From contig OX235263.1 in the NCBI GenBank assembly GCA_944472135.2, forward strand, positions 1,161,517 to 1,225,516: a stretch of DNA of 64,000 nucleotides, read 5' to 3'. The DNA comes from Trichobilharzia regenti. Taxonomy: Eukaryota; Platyhelminthes; Trematoda; Strigeidida; Schistosomatidae. This document shows positions 10,500 to 21,565 of the stretch, in pieces. The translations under genes were made by a program, and so were the position numbers. The notes under the pieces are model-generated. The model did not search any database. It was not told where the DNA came from and saw only the letters and a program-made list of their open reading frames with translations. The number at the start of each line of letters is the position of its first letter. The first letter of the stretch is position 1.

Positions 10500-11995
10500 T
10501 GACAGTCCATATTGTGAGTCGAAAGGGAGCCAGAGACAACAGCGGACTTGATGACGCCATTGCTGGAGAAGGTGTGAAAAGAAGGCAAAATTTTCGAGGA
10601 TTGGAAGAAAGGATACTTATTCAAACTACCAAAGAAAGGAGACTTAAGTCAATACAAGAAAAGGCGCGGCATTATGCTCCTGTCCATCCCAAGCAAAATA
10701 CTAAGCCGCATCATCCAGCAGAGAATCAAACAAGCTCTAGAACAGGAGAAACAAGTCATGAATTGATCAAATCGCCACAGTACGGATCATCATTGAACAA
10801 AGCTTGGAATGGCAGTCACCTCTCTATCTCAACTTCATCGACTTTGAAAAGGCCTTCGACAGCGTTGATTGAGAGGTGGTTTGGAAACTACTTCACTACT
10901 ACGCGGTACCGCCGACAATTTTACATCTCACCCAGCAGTTGTACGACATTGCTGCATGCCAAGTAATCCACAACGGGAAACTTACGGAATCCTTCGAAGT
11001 GAAGACGGGAGTAAGACAAGATGACTGGCTGCCTACTATCTCCAATGATTTTCCTGGTTGCAGTAGATTGGATTATGCGACAGACAGAGGCGGGCAGCGA
11101 GGAAAAAGACATAAAGTGGACCTACACAAAAACTTGGAGGATCCGGACTTCACCGATGTCATATATATATGTATATGACCGATTTCCCACAAACTGGGAG
11201 ATATGCAAGTCAAAAGCAACAAACTGGCGAAAGAAGCATCAAAGATAGGACTTCAAGTGAACAGAGATATAACACAGGTGATGAAGATTCCTAGCCAAAA
11301 CAGTGACGGCAACAACAACGGAGAAAAATAAGCCAACATAAATGGGAGGAACCTGAAAGGAACAACCTCCTTCACCTACCTACCTACTGATATAGGGAGC
11401 ATCGTTTCAACTACAGGTGGAACTGACAAAGATATCAACGCAGCGAGGATCGGGAAAGCAAGGCAAGCTTGCATTACTCTCAGGTCTGTGTGGAGGTCAG
11501 CAGCACTCAGCATCAAAAATAACATCCGGATCTTCAGCTCCAGTGTGAAGTCAGTGCTATTCTCTATACGGATCAGAGGCTTGGCGCGTCATAAAGAGAA
11601 CCTCAAACAAACTACAGACCTTCATTAACAGTTGTCGTAACTCAATACTCAAGATCAGATGGCTGGCCAGAAAAGATCAGCAACAGGGATCTCTGGGAGC
11701 GAACCAACCAGGAACCGATTGTGAAACAAAAGACAGGAAGAAATGGAGATGGATTGGCTTGCCATACTCTGAGGGAACCATCAAGTGACACCACTAGACA
11801 AGCCATTGCTCGAGTGTAACCCGAACGGGAAGCGGCGAGTTGGTCGTCCAAGGGTGACTTGGTGGAGGTCATATGAAGAGGAGATGAAAACATGTGGGCA
11901 GACTTGGAGCCAAGTGAATGTGTTGTTAGAGGACCGAACGCAATGAGAACGCGCGACTGAAGCCCTATGTTCCTCTAAGGAATTAAAGTAAGTAA
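10500..11995 (+). mobile_element. Long RTE-type LINE copy (RT to 3' end), dead
   Basis: Plus strand. In order: LSIPSKILSRII (about 10676-10712, RT start), LNFIDF-like and KAFDSVD-like sequence in shifted frames (about 10827-10870, motif A), CQVIHNGKLTESFEVKTGVRQ (about 10959-11020; two overlapping parts CQVIHNGKL and ESFEVKTGVRQ, before motif B), a decayed YADD region, NIRIFSSSVKSVLF-like sequence (about 11521-11565), [13 protein letters not shown] sequence (about 11740) and the 3' end gaagccctatgttcctctaagg with a short TAA-like tail near 11995. Many frameshifts. The AP endonuclease domain is missing, so it is 5'-truncated. Confidence 0.85.
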
Positions 11996-12845
11996 TATTA
12001 ATGATAATAACAACTGTGGGTTATAATAAAAATCTGAATAATCCTCAGCTTACATTCCGAAACGTTTATAAAAATCATGTGACTTTCGCAAACAGTCTAC
12101 GATTATTTCAAATGACCTTAGTATGTTACAATTAGCATAATTGAGAGTATCTCATGATTATTTCTCAGCTGACAAATGATTTTAAAGTAAAAACTCTTTA
12201 AATTAGTCTCTCATTTTGAAAATTTCTATCTCAAGTCATACTAAGTTTTGCTACATGCGAATATCTAAAATGTATCACTTTTGATCTAGTTTGTGAGAAT
12301 GAAAGTTACGCCAACACTTTCCATCCACTCACTTATAAGGTCTAAGTCATTTCTGTTCATATTGTGAAGTCTAAATGTAAAACATGCGATTTCAACTGAA
12401 TACTAATTTTTCTATTTTATATCTTCGAGGATGTCTGGATTTTGTACAAAAAACTGATCAATATTTTGATGTTGAGTAGTTTTTTGTTACATTGCGTGTA
12501 GAAGGAATCTAGTCAAGACTTTCTCATTTACCCGAATGAGTTGTTTTTAAGACTTGGTTAAAAAAAGAATTAAGAGAAATTTGTAAGAATATAAGGGGAC
12601 AGTCGCCGTTCATCAACATACATTACAAATCAAAATACGACAATTTAGTGAAAATAGCTGCAACAGACAACATAACATTGGACTATCGATTACAACCAGT
12701 GAAATAATTACTGAATTCATCTGTTCCCTGAGCTAACTTCTTGTTCTGTAAAAGTAACAATAGTTTATTAAATAAGAAACAAGCCCAAGAAAAAAAAGTA
12801 AATTTGTATGTAGTATCATTTGTTTTACGTCTAACTGTACGATTA
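11996..12845. other. AT-rich DNA, nothing recognised
   Basis: About 850 bases with no SINE head, RTE or PLE motif, or exon that I can support. Part of the presumed intron. Confidence 0.5.
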
Positions 12846-12849
12846 ATCT

Positions 12850-13325
12850 TTCCACCTACTTTTCGTAAACAGACATGGAGTGGACAATATTTTAATTTCA
12901 CCATTCTCGTTCCTATCCAGCATAAACGTTCCCTAGTAAAATGTTTGTACTCAGCTGCCCGGAAAATATGCATGATTGACACATTGATGGATGAGTTTCA
13001 ACATATACATTCTGTTTTATTAGCTAATGGTTATCCGGAAAACTTTATCCCTTGTCACAGTAAAAAGAAAGACCACATCTCGAAAAGACAGCTTCTGTGT
13101 CAAAGAAAGCTGTCTTTATTAACCTATTATTCAAGGGTGAACAGATTATGCAGTTGACAGTTAGCTCGAAGACTTCGGTCAACCATCAAATGCACATTCT
13201 GCGCCGCTACATCTCTTTTTCTTATTTGCTAAACATTTTCGATGCCTGTACCTACGATTAAAGGACAAAATTCTGTGGACTCTACTTCAAACTGTATCTA
13301 CAAGTTCAACTGCAGTTGTGTTGAT
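12850..13325 (+). pseudogene. PLE 5 coding remnant, cut by a SINE
   Basis: RKQTWSGQYFNFTI (about 12868-12905), RSLVKCLYSAARKIC (about 12928-12970), HSVLLANGYPENFI (about 13009-13045) are the PLE segment between RT and endonuclease. After stops, SNCIYKFNCSC (about 13284-13317) begins the GIY-YIG domain and is interrupted at about 13330 by a family B SINE. Confidence 0.8.
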
Positions 13326-13334
13326 ACCCATATT

Positions 13335-13530
13335 TTATTTTTTATTTTTGATTACAGCTGGATTCCGTATTATATTTTTCGTATAAGTATGGATTTTTTA
13401 GCATATGATATCGATAGCCCAGATGTTGCTGGTCAACCATAGATATCAGGTGTGCGTCGGCAGGGGATCGAACCTCAAACCATGTGCGTGGTTAGCGGGA
13501 GTCCTAACTACTGTGCCACTGATGCACAGT
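13335..13530 (-). repeat. Family B1 SINE, minus strand
   Basis: On the minus strand: tRNA-like head with A box in ggcacagtag and B box ggttcgatccc, then gatatctatggttgacc and the B1 body ending gtaatcaaaaat. Inserted in the GIY-YIG region of PLE 5. Confidence 0.85.
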
Positions 13531-13539
13531 AGAACCAAC

Positions 13540-13785
13540 CAACCAACTTGCCGAAGACATTAGCTAGGGGTCGCGCTATGTCGTGAATTGGCAGAAGTTA
13601 GAATTCAGGGGCCATTGGATCGGGTCCCAGTGGCTCAATGGTATACGAGCTCGCTGGTCTTGTAACCAGAAGGTCTTGGGTTAGAGCCCTGTCGGTGGGT
13701 GCGTAACCAATGTCAACTCATCGTTAAATCCTGTGACCAATCAATCGAATCCCTACAAACCAACACTTAAATACATGTAATTCTT
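13540..13785 (+). repeat. Family A SINE lacking the hammerhead
   Basis: Head and B-box region are clear (ggtcttgtaaccagaaggtc at about 13657-13676), but between gggtgcgtaac and tgtcaactcat the ribozyme block of about 90 bases is cleanly missing compared with the copy at 48180-48426. Confidence 0.75.
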
Positions 13786-13849
13786 TCAAACGCAGAGCTC
13801 CGGCTTCAGATCCCAAGTGAATAAATATTCGTCAGTGTATATGTAGAGT

Positions 13850-14710
13850 TGACAAGGTGTTTGAGGATAGCGTTACTGGCATTTTTTTCGCCTCCTTCTC
13901 TGGTTAGCCAAGCTGGACATTGTCTCAGAATAGGTTTGATGCTCTCCACACACACAAGTAAACTGATGAATACACACTGGGGTGGCTTAAAGTAGTTTCT
14001 AATACTTAATGTTCAGCCGGATCAACTGTCTGTTGGGGAATGTGTGATATGCAAGGTGGCTGCTTGAGTTGTCCTCTTTCAGACATTTATAAAGGTGGTT
14101 TTTAAGGATTTAGGTTTCAATATCACTAATAAATTCTAGACTAATGAAAAGAAATTTTCTCAGGAACAGTTCCTATTTTCGGTGATGAAGGTTTTCCTTT
14201 CAATGATTTTGTCAATAAATCTGGAAGAATACTCAGTTTCAAGAAGTATTCCATGTAGTGATTTTAATTCAATCTCTACCGTCTCTTCCGACATGATTTG
14301 TCAAATCCTTGAAGGTAGTGTGGGTAAAAGCGTTTGCTTGTGGATTAGTTAGAACGAAGCTCTGGAATTTGATAATAAACTTTCCAGTACATGTTGGTTA
14401 GCGGTATTTCGATCTTTGGAACGATTGCCCTTGTCTTCTAGTTACCAGTACATCCATGGATAGACAAGGGCATGTTTGATACACATTCTAGGGTGAATTT
14501 TATTCATGAATGTTTCACGCTGAAGGTTTTCAGGAGATAGTCTGGATCAAATGTATCATCTGCATGTCTGTTGTATAGGTACAGTTAAACGACGAAAGGG
14601 TTGAGGATGTCATTTTCAAGGCTTGTCATGAAGCAGGCAGCTAAGAGTGAACTGAAAGGAGACTCCATAACCACATCATCTATCTGTACGTAAAATCTTT
14701 GTTGAAGATG
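13850..14710 (-). mobile_element. PLE 6: minus-strand remnant, RT motif B to nuclease
   Basis: Minus strand: SPFSSLLAACFMTSLEND (about 14675-14620, after RT motif B), a decayed active site (about 14575-14560), then SEETVEIELKSLHGILLETE (about 14296-14237) and RFIDKII (about 14217-14200), and the GIY-YIG start CIHQFTCVCGEHQ (about 13975-13940). Multiple stops. Confidence 0.8.
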
Positions 14711-14754
14711 TATTTATACAGCCATCCACCAAAATAAAGATTCTATTGATTTAG

Positions 14755-14885
14755 CCGTGCGTAGGTGGCACACCGTTAGGACGCTTACCAATCACGCACT
14801 TGTTTCGCGGTCCTATCTCTGGTCACAGGTTCACTTCTTTACCTAGCTTTTCATATTCGAATAAAGTAGGCAGCAAGAAAGGGAA
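14755..14885 (+). repeat. Family B SINE head, diverged
   Basis: tgcgtaggtggcacaccgttaggac is a diverged tRNA-like head (A box tggcacaccg); the B box is decayed. The tail resembles ttacctagctt of family B2. Confidence 0.6.
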
Positions 14886-15362
14886 ATCAACTAATTTGTT
14901 ATACGTGTGTTTACTCACGAGTACATAAAGAGAAGGCGTTTGCTTCGACCTCAGTCATATTAATTTTCACTATTATTATTATTATTTTTATTATTACTTT
15001 TAATAACAGTAGGAATATTACATAGGATATTAAATAACTGCTAATTAGAATTGTTTCCATTTCAGTAAGCTTTGACCCAGATTAATCATTTATAAATGAA
15101 TAACTAATTATTATTGATTTTCTCTTAGAACAAAAAATAGTCTGACGTGATGCAGATTGATAAGAAACGGGCAAAATTGAAATCGACATTGAAAGTCACT
15201 GGTTGCAGAGGTAGAAGCCTGTATCTCAATCAAATCTAGATTCAGTTTACTTTGTAAACATGAAATAACCTCATTGGGCAAGTTGCTTACCCTTGAGCCC
15301 ATAGCCAACCAATCACAACTAAGTATTTTCCTCTCATATTCAAGTGTTGTTTTTCTAGGGAT
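14886..15362. other. AT-rich DNA, nothing recognised
   Basis: Contains a short (ATT)n run near 14970-14995 and no supported gene. A 65-codon minus-strand frame at 15111-15308 has no recognisable motif. Confidence 0.4.
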
Positions 15363-15750
15363 TTGATTGGTTTACAGGATTTCATCATGAGTTGACATGA
15401 GTTAGAGAACCATTGCCCTATTCAGGTAGGTAGTTACCTGGGGTTCTAGTGAGAAGTCGTGACAAGTAGGGTGCAGCTGGTCGGGTCTGAGGACAAACAC
15501 TCGCCGAAGACATTGGCTAGGGGTCACCCTATGTCGTGAATTGGTAGAATTTAGACTTCATGGGCCATTGGATCGGAACCCAGTGTCTTAATGCTATACG
15601 AGCTGGCTCTCCTTGTAACCAGAATGTTCTGTGTTCGAATCCCGGTGGGTGAGTTTTGATGAAGAGTCCCAAACTAGGATGAAACATCTGTCCAGTACTC
15701 TCAGCTGGTTTTCCAGTGGTTCTCTAACTATTGTAAGATCATGTTCTCCT
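15363..15750 (+). repeat. Family A SINE, near full length
   Basis: Begins with a tail-like block in the opposite sense (ggatttcatcatgagttgac), then gagaagtcgtgac, the tRNA-like head with B box ttcgaatccc, a hammerhead-like block (tgatgaagagtcccaaactagg, about 15658-15679, quoted in part) with GAAA, and cagtggttctctaact. The ribozyme 5' core is ATGAAGA. Confidence 0.8.
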
Positions 15751-16044
15751 CTGACTTAGCCAAACTTTATTGTGGTCAAGGAACGTATAAATATGATGTT
15801 TTTCTACCGTGATAGAAGGGTCCGTTATCCAGTCTCTTATCTTCCACCGTTACAGCAGGTAGAAGTGTGCAATGTGAGAATTAGCTATCAGATAGAATTC
15901 ATGTATTATCATTCATTATTATCCACACATATCTACACAGTATCATGTCACCGCTAAGTGAGAAACAGCCATTTGGGTGCTTTGTTAAAAATAATATCAA
16001 AAAAGATTGTTGACTATTATTATTATTATTCAGAGACTAAGAGT

Positions 16045-16300
16045 CATTTGTGCGTCGGTGGCACAGCTGTAGAATGCTCGCCAACCAAGAATGTGGCCCG
16101 AGGTTCGATCCCCGGCCACAGACACACTCCTTTACCACGCTAAGCTAGTAATAAAACTGATAAAGACGGAAGGTTGTGAGGCATGAGGCTGGCTAGCAAC
16201 CCAAGTCAGTAAAAATAAACACCACTGCTACGGAAACGCCAAGCATCTAGCTTGAAGGCGCTCTATGTTCCATCGGGTTAGTAAAGGTATGAAAAAGAAA
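16045..16300 (+). repeat. Family B2 SINE with RTE-like 3' end
   Basis: tRNA-like head (tgcgtcggtggcacagctg, B box ggttcgatccc), then the B2 body (ctcctttaccacgctaagc, aaataaacaccactgctac), ending gaaggcgctctatgttccatcgg. The last block resembles the RTE 3' end gaagccctatgttcc. SINEs commonly borrow a LINE 3' end to use its machinery. Confidence 0.8.
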
Positions 16301-16384
16301 TTGATTTAACCACAGCTTCTCATATGATAAAAGTTTTATAGAAGCAAAACTGGCCAGTCAACTGAAACTTTATCTACGCCTACC

Positions 16385-16540
16385 AAAAGGGTTTTATAGT
16401 TTTTTGGTTGGACACTAGTAACTAGTGTGATGTGTCTAGTCCTTTCTTTGGTACAGACTGAATTCTATCTATCAGCCAGGTTTGTAATGCGGCCACCATC
16501 ACGGTGCACATTAGTTTGATGATATTAGATAGTTGGAACT
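16385..16540 (-). repeat. Family D repeat, minus-strand partial copy
   Basis: The reverse complement of this stretch matches 43965-44070 (both hold ggactagacacatca and ctagtttactagtgtcc or a close variant). It is probably the body of another tRNA-derived SINE. Confidence 0.65.
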
Positions 16541-16569
16541 ACCTACTACAGTCCTACAGGAGGTCAACC

Positions 16570-16760
16570 ACGAGCCAGCTAGAATAGCTCAGTGGTAACG
16601 CTTCTGACTGCAGGTGGCACGGGGTGACGCGGGTTCGAATCTCTGAAGGGACATGAGTTCCTTCAAGGTGGTTGCAGATACGCCTTGCTGACTGATGATT
16701 GGCAACTAGTACGAAACCTAGGTCGAGAAAGGGTTCCTGCTGGTTTGGTGGTTTGTATAT
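16570..16760 (+). repeat. Family D tRNA-derived SINE
   Basis: The head agaatagctcagtggtaacgc looks like a tRNA A-box region and gggttcgaatctc (16629-16641) like a B box. It then carries a hammerhead-like core and ggttcctgctgg, a block also seen at 43862-43900. Confidence 0.65.
16686..16730 (+). ncRNA. Hammerhead-like core in family D SINE
   Basis: CTGATGA at 16692-16698 and GAAA at 16713-16716 are exact core boxes, followed by CCTAGG and TC, giving a short stem III (CCU/AGG) and a GGUC cleavage context at 16724/16725. Stem II and stem I pair poorly, so this is probably a decayed ribozyme. Confidence 0.45.
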
Positions 16761-17345
16761 AGCAATAACTTACGACTGTGTTATTTTTGCTCACACTTCC
16801 TGTATTTATTTGCATCCCAAAACGCCATTCATATCTCTCAAAAGGCTGTAATTGTTTCATCTATTTTTTGTCTAACTTATTAGCTATACTAACGAATTAT
16901 TAGTTCAATCATACTCCCCAGTATCAAGCTATCTCCTTCCAATTTGAGCTCTAATCCCACTTTCTTATCCTTATTGTGTTGAAGGCTTTTTGTATACATA
17001 CACTTTCTTATTTTGTCATATTTACAGTATGATTCCCTCTTTTTTTTTAACAAAATACAACCAGTTTGTCCTTGTTCTTTGTATTGATTAAAATTAGGTC
17101 ATGAACATTGTTATCTTTGTGTTTATTTATGCATAAATGATGGGAAGACTTATTGAGTATTGATTTTATCATTGATGTATGATATATATATATGAAATTG
17201 TCAGCAGCAGACGATGAGATATCATTATAAGGTCAAAATATTTTACTCAAATTTTCACCTCTTATCCGCATGATGAAGCTAGAATGAATTTAACTTGACT
17301 CAGAGTTTTTATAAAAATTAGAGTTTGATGAACATTCTTTTGAAA
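16761..17345. other. AT-rich DNA, nothing recognised
   Basis: No supported feature; short AT-dinucleotide run at about 17180-17193. Confidence 0.5.
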
Positions 17346-17349
17346 TTAT

Positions 17350-18325
17350 TGTTAATAATATTATATCCTTTTGTTCCAAGAGGAACATAGAGCTTCAGCT
17401 GCGCGTCTCCATTGCCTTCTGTTTTCTGCCAACTTTCTCACTCCGCTCCAGGTCTGCCCACATGCTTTCATCTCCTCCTCACATGACCTCCTCAAAGTCT
17501 CCCTACCCTCACACTGACGATCAACTCGCTGCTTCCCTTTCGGTCGGGTTCCACCCGAGCAATGGCTTGTCTAGTGGTTTCACTTGATGGTTTCCTCAGA
17601 GTATGGCCAGCCAATCCATCTGCATTTCTTCCTGCCTATTTGTTTCACAATCGGTTCCTACTAGGTTGACTCGCTCATTGCCAGAGATCCCTGTTTCTGA
17701 TCTTTTCTGACCAGCCATCTGATCTTGAGTATTGAGCGAAGACAACTGTTAATGAAGGTCTGAAGTTTGTTGGAGATGCTCTTTATGACGCGCCAAGTCT
17801 GTCATCCGTATAGTAAGTAGCACTGACTTCACATTGGTGTTAAAAATCTGAATCTTATTTTTCATGTTGAGTGCTGTTGACCTCCATACAAACTTGAGAT
17901 TAATGAAAGCTTGTCTTGCTTTTCCGATGATCCTCGCTGCTTTGATATCCTCGTCAGTTCCGCTTGTTTGTGGTTGAAACGATGCTTCCCAGGTAGGTGG
18001 ATATGTAAAGGAGGTTGTTTCTTTCAGGTTCCTCCCATTTATGCTGACTGTCGTCTGTTGTTGTTGCTGTTGGTGTTGGCCAGGAATCTTCATCACCTCT
18101 GTTTTATCTATGTTCACCTGAAGTCACATCTTCCCTGTATGCTTCTTCTGCCAGCTTGTTGCTTTTCACTTGCATATCTTCCAGTTTGTGGGAAATCAGA
18201 CATATATGATCATCGGCGAAGTCCAGATCCCCCAGGTTTTTTGTGTGAGTACATTTTATGCCTGTTCCCTCATTGCCCGTTGTCTGTCGCATTATCCAGT
18301 CTACTGCAATCAGGAAATTACGTAA
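17350..18325 (-). mobile_element. RTE-type LINE 3' third, dead
   Basis: Minus strand: NIDKTEVMKIPGQHQQ (about 18113-18065), INGRNLKETTSFTYPP (about 18045-17998), FINLKFVWRSTALNMKNK (about 17910-17857), FNTNVKSVLLTIR (about 17847-17805), then the C-terminal part and 3' end gaagctctatgttcctc with (TAA)n at about 17350. First RTE subfamily. Frameshifts throughout. Confidence 0.85.
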
Positions 18326-18329
18326 ATGA

Positions 18330-18705
18330 ATTCATTGCATCTTAGATTTTCTCGTCGATGGATTAGACTGAAGTGCTTGGTCTCAGATGGACATGTCTGT
18401 CGGCTTCTTGTGCAGAAGTTTCGACAGTGTCTGGGCATGCGATGAGCATTAAATCGGTCGATGGTGACTAGCAGTAGAATCCACCAGGATGCCCACACCG
18501 TCCTACTTGGCACCCGTCATCTGGATGTGCCTACATTCCCCAATGAGTGATGGTGTTCCCACCGAGGCTAGAACCCAATGGCCATGGTTTTAAACACCAG
18601 TCAAAGCGTTATCCACTAGACCAAACAGGATGAAATGCGCATACCGGCTGGATTCCACTGCTAGTTACCAACCATCAATTAAATATGTAACTAAAGGTAA
18701 GGCAA
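18330..18705 (-). repeat. Sm-alpha type SINE, minus strand, diverged
   Basis: Minus strand tRNA-like head (ggataacgctttgact, gggttctagcc) and the hammerhead block at about 18485-18530, where the core reads ATGACGG and the GAAA box is lost. The far end (cttggtctcagatggacatg, 18377-18396) is a block shared by the other Sm-alpha copies. Sm-alpha is the schistosome SINE-like family known to encode hammerhead ribozymes. Confidence 0.75.
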
Positions 18706-18714
18706 GGTAGTTTT

Positions 18715-19375
18715 GTGTGAAACAGGTTACTTCATTCACTTGCTTATCTAGGGGGCATTGTCTCAACTACAGACAGTTGGAACGGATGAGGATGTCTAAT
18801 CAAGCGAGAATCAGGAAGGCAAGCGAGAAACACACACATTCATCAACCTGAAACCAATCTGGAAATCTTCGTCACTCAGCCAGCATCAACAACAAAATTC
18901 AGTCGGATTTTCAATACAAACGTCAAGTCAGTTCTTCTATACGGATCATAAACTTAGCGGGCGGGTCACACAGAATATTTCTAACAGCCTGTTGCAGACC
19001 TTTATCAACTAACAACTGTCTTCGCTGGCTCTATACTGAAGATCAGATGACCGGGCCGGAAAGAATCACCAACAAGAAACAATGGGAACAAACAAAACAA
19101 GAACCAATCGCTAACCAACAAATATGCAGAAGAAACTGTAGACGGATTGGACACTCGCTGAGGAGACCGTCGCTGGGTTACATCGTGCGCGCGTCAGGCC
19201 ATTGCTCGAGTGGAACCAGGCCGAAAGGGAATCGGCGATTGGGACGTCAGTGCAAGGGTGACATGAATGGGATCGTGTGAAGAGGAGCTGAAACAGTATG
19301 GACTAACTAACATGTATGCAGGTGAAAAGAACAGCAGAAGAGGGGAGCAAGTGGGAACAATAATAATAAGGTAGT
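18715..19375 (+). mobile_element. RTE-type LINE 3' part, second subfamily
   Basis: Plus strand: tcacttgcttatctagggggc onward (the YLG region), FNTNVKSVL-like sequence (about 18910-18940), KWRRIGHSLRRP-like sequence (about 19135-19175, seen as NCRRIGHSLRRPSLGYI) and CSSGTRPKGNRRLGRQC (about 19203-19255). Ends near 19371 in caataataat. It lies about 60 bases from the SLC17-like exon. Confidence 0.85.
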
Positions 19376-19432
19376 TTTGTGAACAAAAACGCTTGTGAAT
19401 TATTAAATTAGGCAGGCGAAATTAATACTTAC

Positions 19433-19597
19433 CCAGGGCTAATGAAAGTAGCATAGTAGCATAAATTTCTGATGGTGCATAACCGAGAGCAATAAAGAAT
19501 ATGCCTTTTAATCCAAAGCCTAATCCAGCAAACATTTTGCGTATTGTTGTTCTTGAAAGGCTTGTATTGATTCTTAAAAAGTCAGCGAATATACCAC
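19433..19597 (-). CDS. Internal exon of an SLC17-family anion transporter
   Basis: SLC17 proteins (vesicular glutamate transporters, sialin, phosphate cotransporters) are 12-helix major facilitator carriers of organic anions in vesicle, lysosome or plasma membranes. On the minus strand the exon is preceded by a pyrimidine tract ending in tctag and followed by the donor gtaagt. It is 165 bases with the same phase at both ends. It encodes GIFADFLRINTSLSRTT, IRKMFAGLGFGLKG and FIALGYAPSEIYATMLLSLA. The ADFLR string, the (S)xTTxRK motif and the G-rich helix after it are typical of the VGLUT/sialin cytoplasmic loop and next helix. It has no stops and no repeat-like features. Flanking exons were not found in the window. 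Family assignment is by recalled similarity; the exact member is unknown. Confidence 0.85.
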
Positions 19598-20035
19598 CTA
19601 GAAGAGGAGAAGAACAAGAAAAAAGATAATCAAAACGTCAATTTGGTTAGGAATTAAAGTCAGATTGAGATTAAATTGCAAACAGCTCGTGATTTTCAAT
19701 GAGTGAAATGAGAACGGAGGTGATTAGTTGCGTTATTATTTTATTTTACACACGACTAGTTAACTTCATTTGATAGCACATTACCCTGCGTCATTGCACT
19801 TCCTTATTAGTGATCACAATTTTAATAGAAACCGAAGAGTTATGCGACTTCAGATATAGTGGTATCAGTGAAGAGTCTGTTTACGACAACGAATTCATTT
19901 TCATAGCTGTACAATCACAAATTTATATGGTTGTTTCGCATGTGCGTGTGTACATTAAATTCGTCAAACGAAAATACAATTAGTAAGTTCAGGTGAATTG
20001 GATGTTAATATAAGAGAGTCTTAACAAAAGTGATG
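19598..20035 (-). other. Probable intron upstream of the SLC17-like exon
   Basis: Non-repetitive as far as I can see. It starts with the exon's acceptor and polypyrimidine tract (reverse complement of 19598-19625). No further exon with good splice sites recognised. Confidence 0.55.
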
Positions 20036-20039
20036 ATTT

Positions 20040-20235
20040 TTTTTTATTTCTGATTACAGCTTGACCGCCACACCGTACTTTCGGTAGAAGTATGGAGTTT
20101 TCAGCGTGGATATCGGTAGCCCAAATTTCGCAGGCCGACCATAGATATCAAGTGTGCGTCGGCGAGGGCTCGAACCCCGGACCATGTGCATGGTCAGCGA
20201 GAGTCCTAGCCACTGTGCCACCGACGCACATGATT
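20040..20235 (-). repeat. Family B1 SINE, minus strand
   Basis: Full B1 structure on the minus strand: gcgtcggtggcacagtgg (A box), gggttcgagccc (B box), gatatctatggtcgg, and a tail gctgtaatcagaaataaaaaa. A short atgattt at both edges (near 20033 and 20230) could be a target duplication. Confidence 0.9.
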
Positions 20236-20239
20236 TGTC

Positions 20240-20310
20240 ACAAATGATTTTTAAAGAAGAGTTACGTAATAACACGAATGGTTTGATGAAAGAGGTGTGC
20301 TCAGGGTATA
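20240..20310 (+). mobile_element. Short PLE fragment, plus strand
   Basis: FKEELRNNTNGLMKE (20252-20296) matches EEELRNNINSLMKEH encoded on the minus strand by PLE 7 near 22036-21992. So a piece of the same PLE family lies in the opposite orientation beside it. Confidence 0.65.
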
Positions 20311-20440
20311 CATGGAAACAAAATAACATACGGAATTACGCAAAAGTTTTAAGTATTTAGAAAAATAACCATACATCAAAAGTTAAGTCAAATCAATAGA
20401 GTTGTTACCATGAAAGTAGAAGTGGTTGAATAATTTTGCT
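20311..20440. other. AT-rich DNA, nothing recognised
   Basis: Between the PLE fragment and the 3' side of PLE 7; probably PLE 3' untranslated sequence in part. Confidence 0.3.
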
Positions 20441-21565
20441 TTGTATGCATAACTCGGGTTCGTCCAATCGAAGGGTTAGGGATTCTGCAATGCAAAGAAG
20501 ATGGAAACGTATTGTCTTTGGCAGGTTGGTCTTCACTTCGTAGATTACTTTGAAGGAGGAGGCGTTTGTTGAAATGAAATGACCAGTGTTGACGAGATGT
20601 TCGATTATTGCACTCCTTATACGGCCACTACTTGCTTTCTGAAGCCACGCTAGTTAGTGTTCTTTGAGCATTTATGACAGGATGCGCGTGGAACGATCAA
20701 TGCACCTGGCTCCACAGCAACAGGTGAACTGATATATACACTTAGAAGTGGTCAGATGTGGGATCTTGTCCTTTGGGCTTCTAAAGATCAACGGGCAGCC
20801 GGAGAACACTACTCTGAAGGTTGCCGGAAAGATAGGTCTTCTAAAAAAGTGGAAACTTTCCTCCTAAGGACATCACTGAGTAGGTCGCCTTTGAAGTCGA
20901 GGTTCATATAAAGTATGTTTTTGGCTCGGAGGGCGTCTCTTGTTTTTGAATTTTCTGTTTGATGTTTTTGTCTGTGAATCTTGATTGATAACCGTTTTGT
21001 ATGAAGATTTCTTTCAGGAAGTGTGGCTCTTATTCCAGGATCTCAGAGCTGCAGGTGCGTCGGAGGCTGATTGGTAACCAGCTGTAGAAGCTTAACAGTT
21101 GGCCGTTCCATGTGGGTTCCCTACGTATGGATCTTCTAAAATTTGCGTTAGCTCTCCCTGTAAGCTCAGCTTCAAGAAAAGAAATTTTTGATCCGTTTTT
21201 AATTTCACAAGTGAACTTTTTGGCTGGATGGCATTTGTTGAATATTTGCAGTAAGTAATTAAGATCGTGACCATCATCACAGATAATAAAGATGTCGTTC
21301 AAATACCTAGCATACAAGTGGAAATTATCAATGTTTAATTTGAGTGGGCCGTTCTCGAGGTTTACCACGGAGCAGTTCAGTGGAGATTCCATTGCGATCC
21401 CATCTTGTTGTCTGTAAATAACATCGTTGAATGTGAATTACAAGTAGTAGTCTTTAGTCCGATGTTCAGCTGGTTTTCGTCTATATATTGACAAATGTGA
21501 CAGATAGTTTCTGTGGGTGGGACGTTGGCAAATAGCGACTTAGTGTCAAGAGACAGCATATGTTT

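Noticed and set aside
16591..16660. Possible genuine tRNA gene
   Set aside because: It has A- and B-box-like sequence, but the arms do not pair as a cloverleaf and it continues into a repeat body; it is a tRNA-derived SINE head. The same applies to the heads of families A, B and Sm-alpha.
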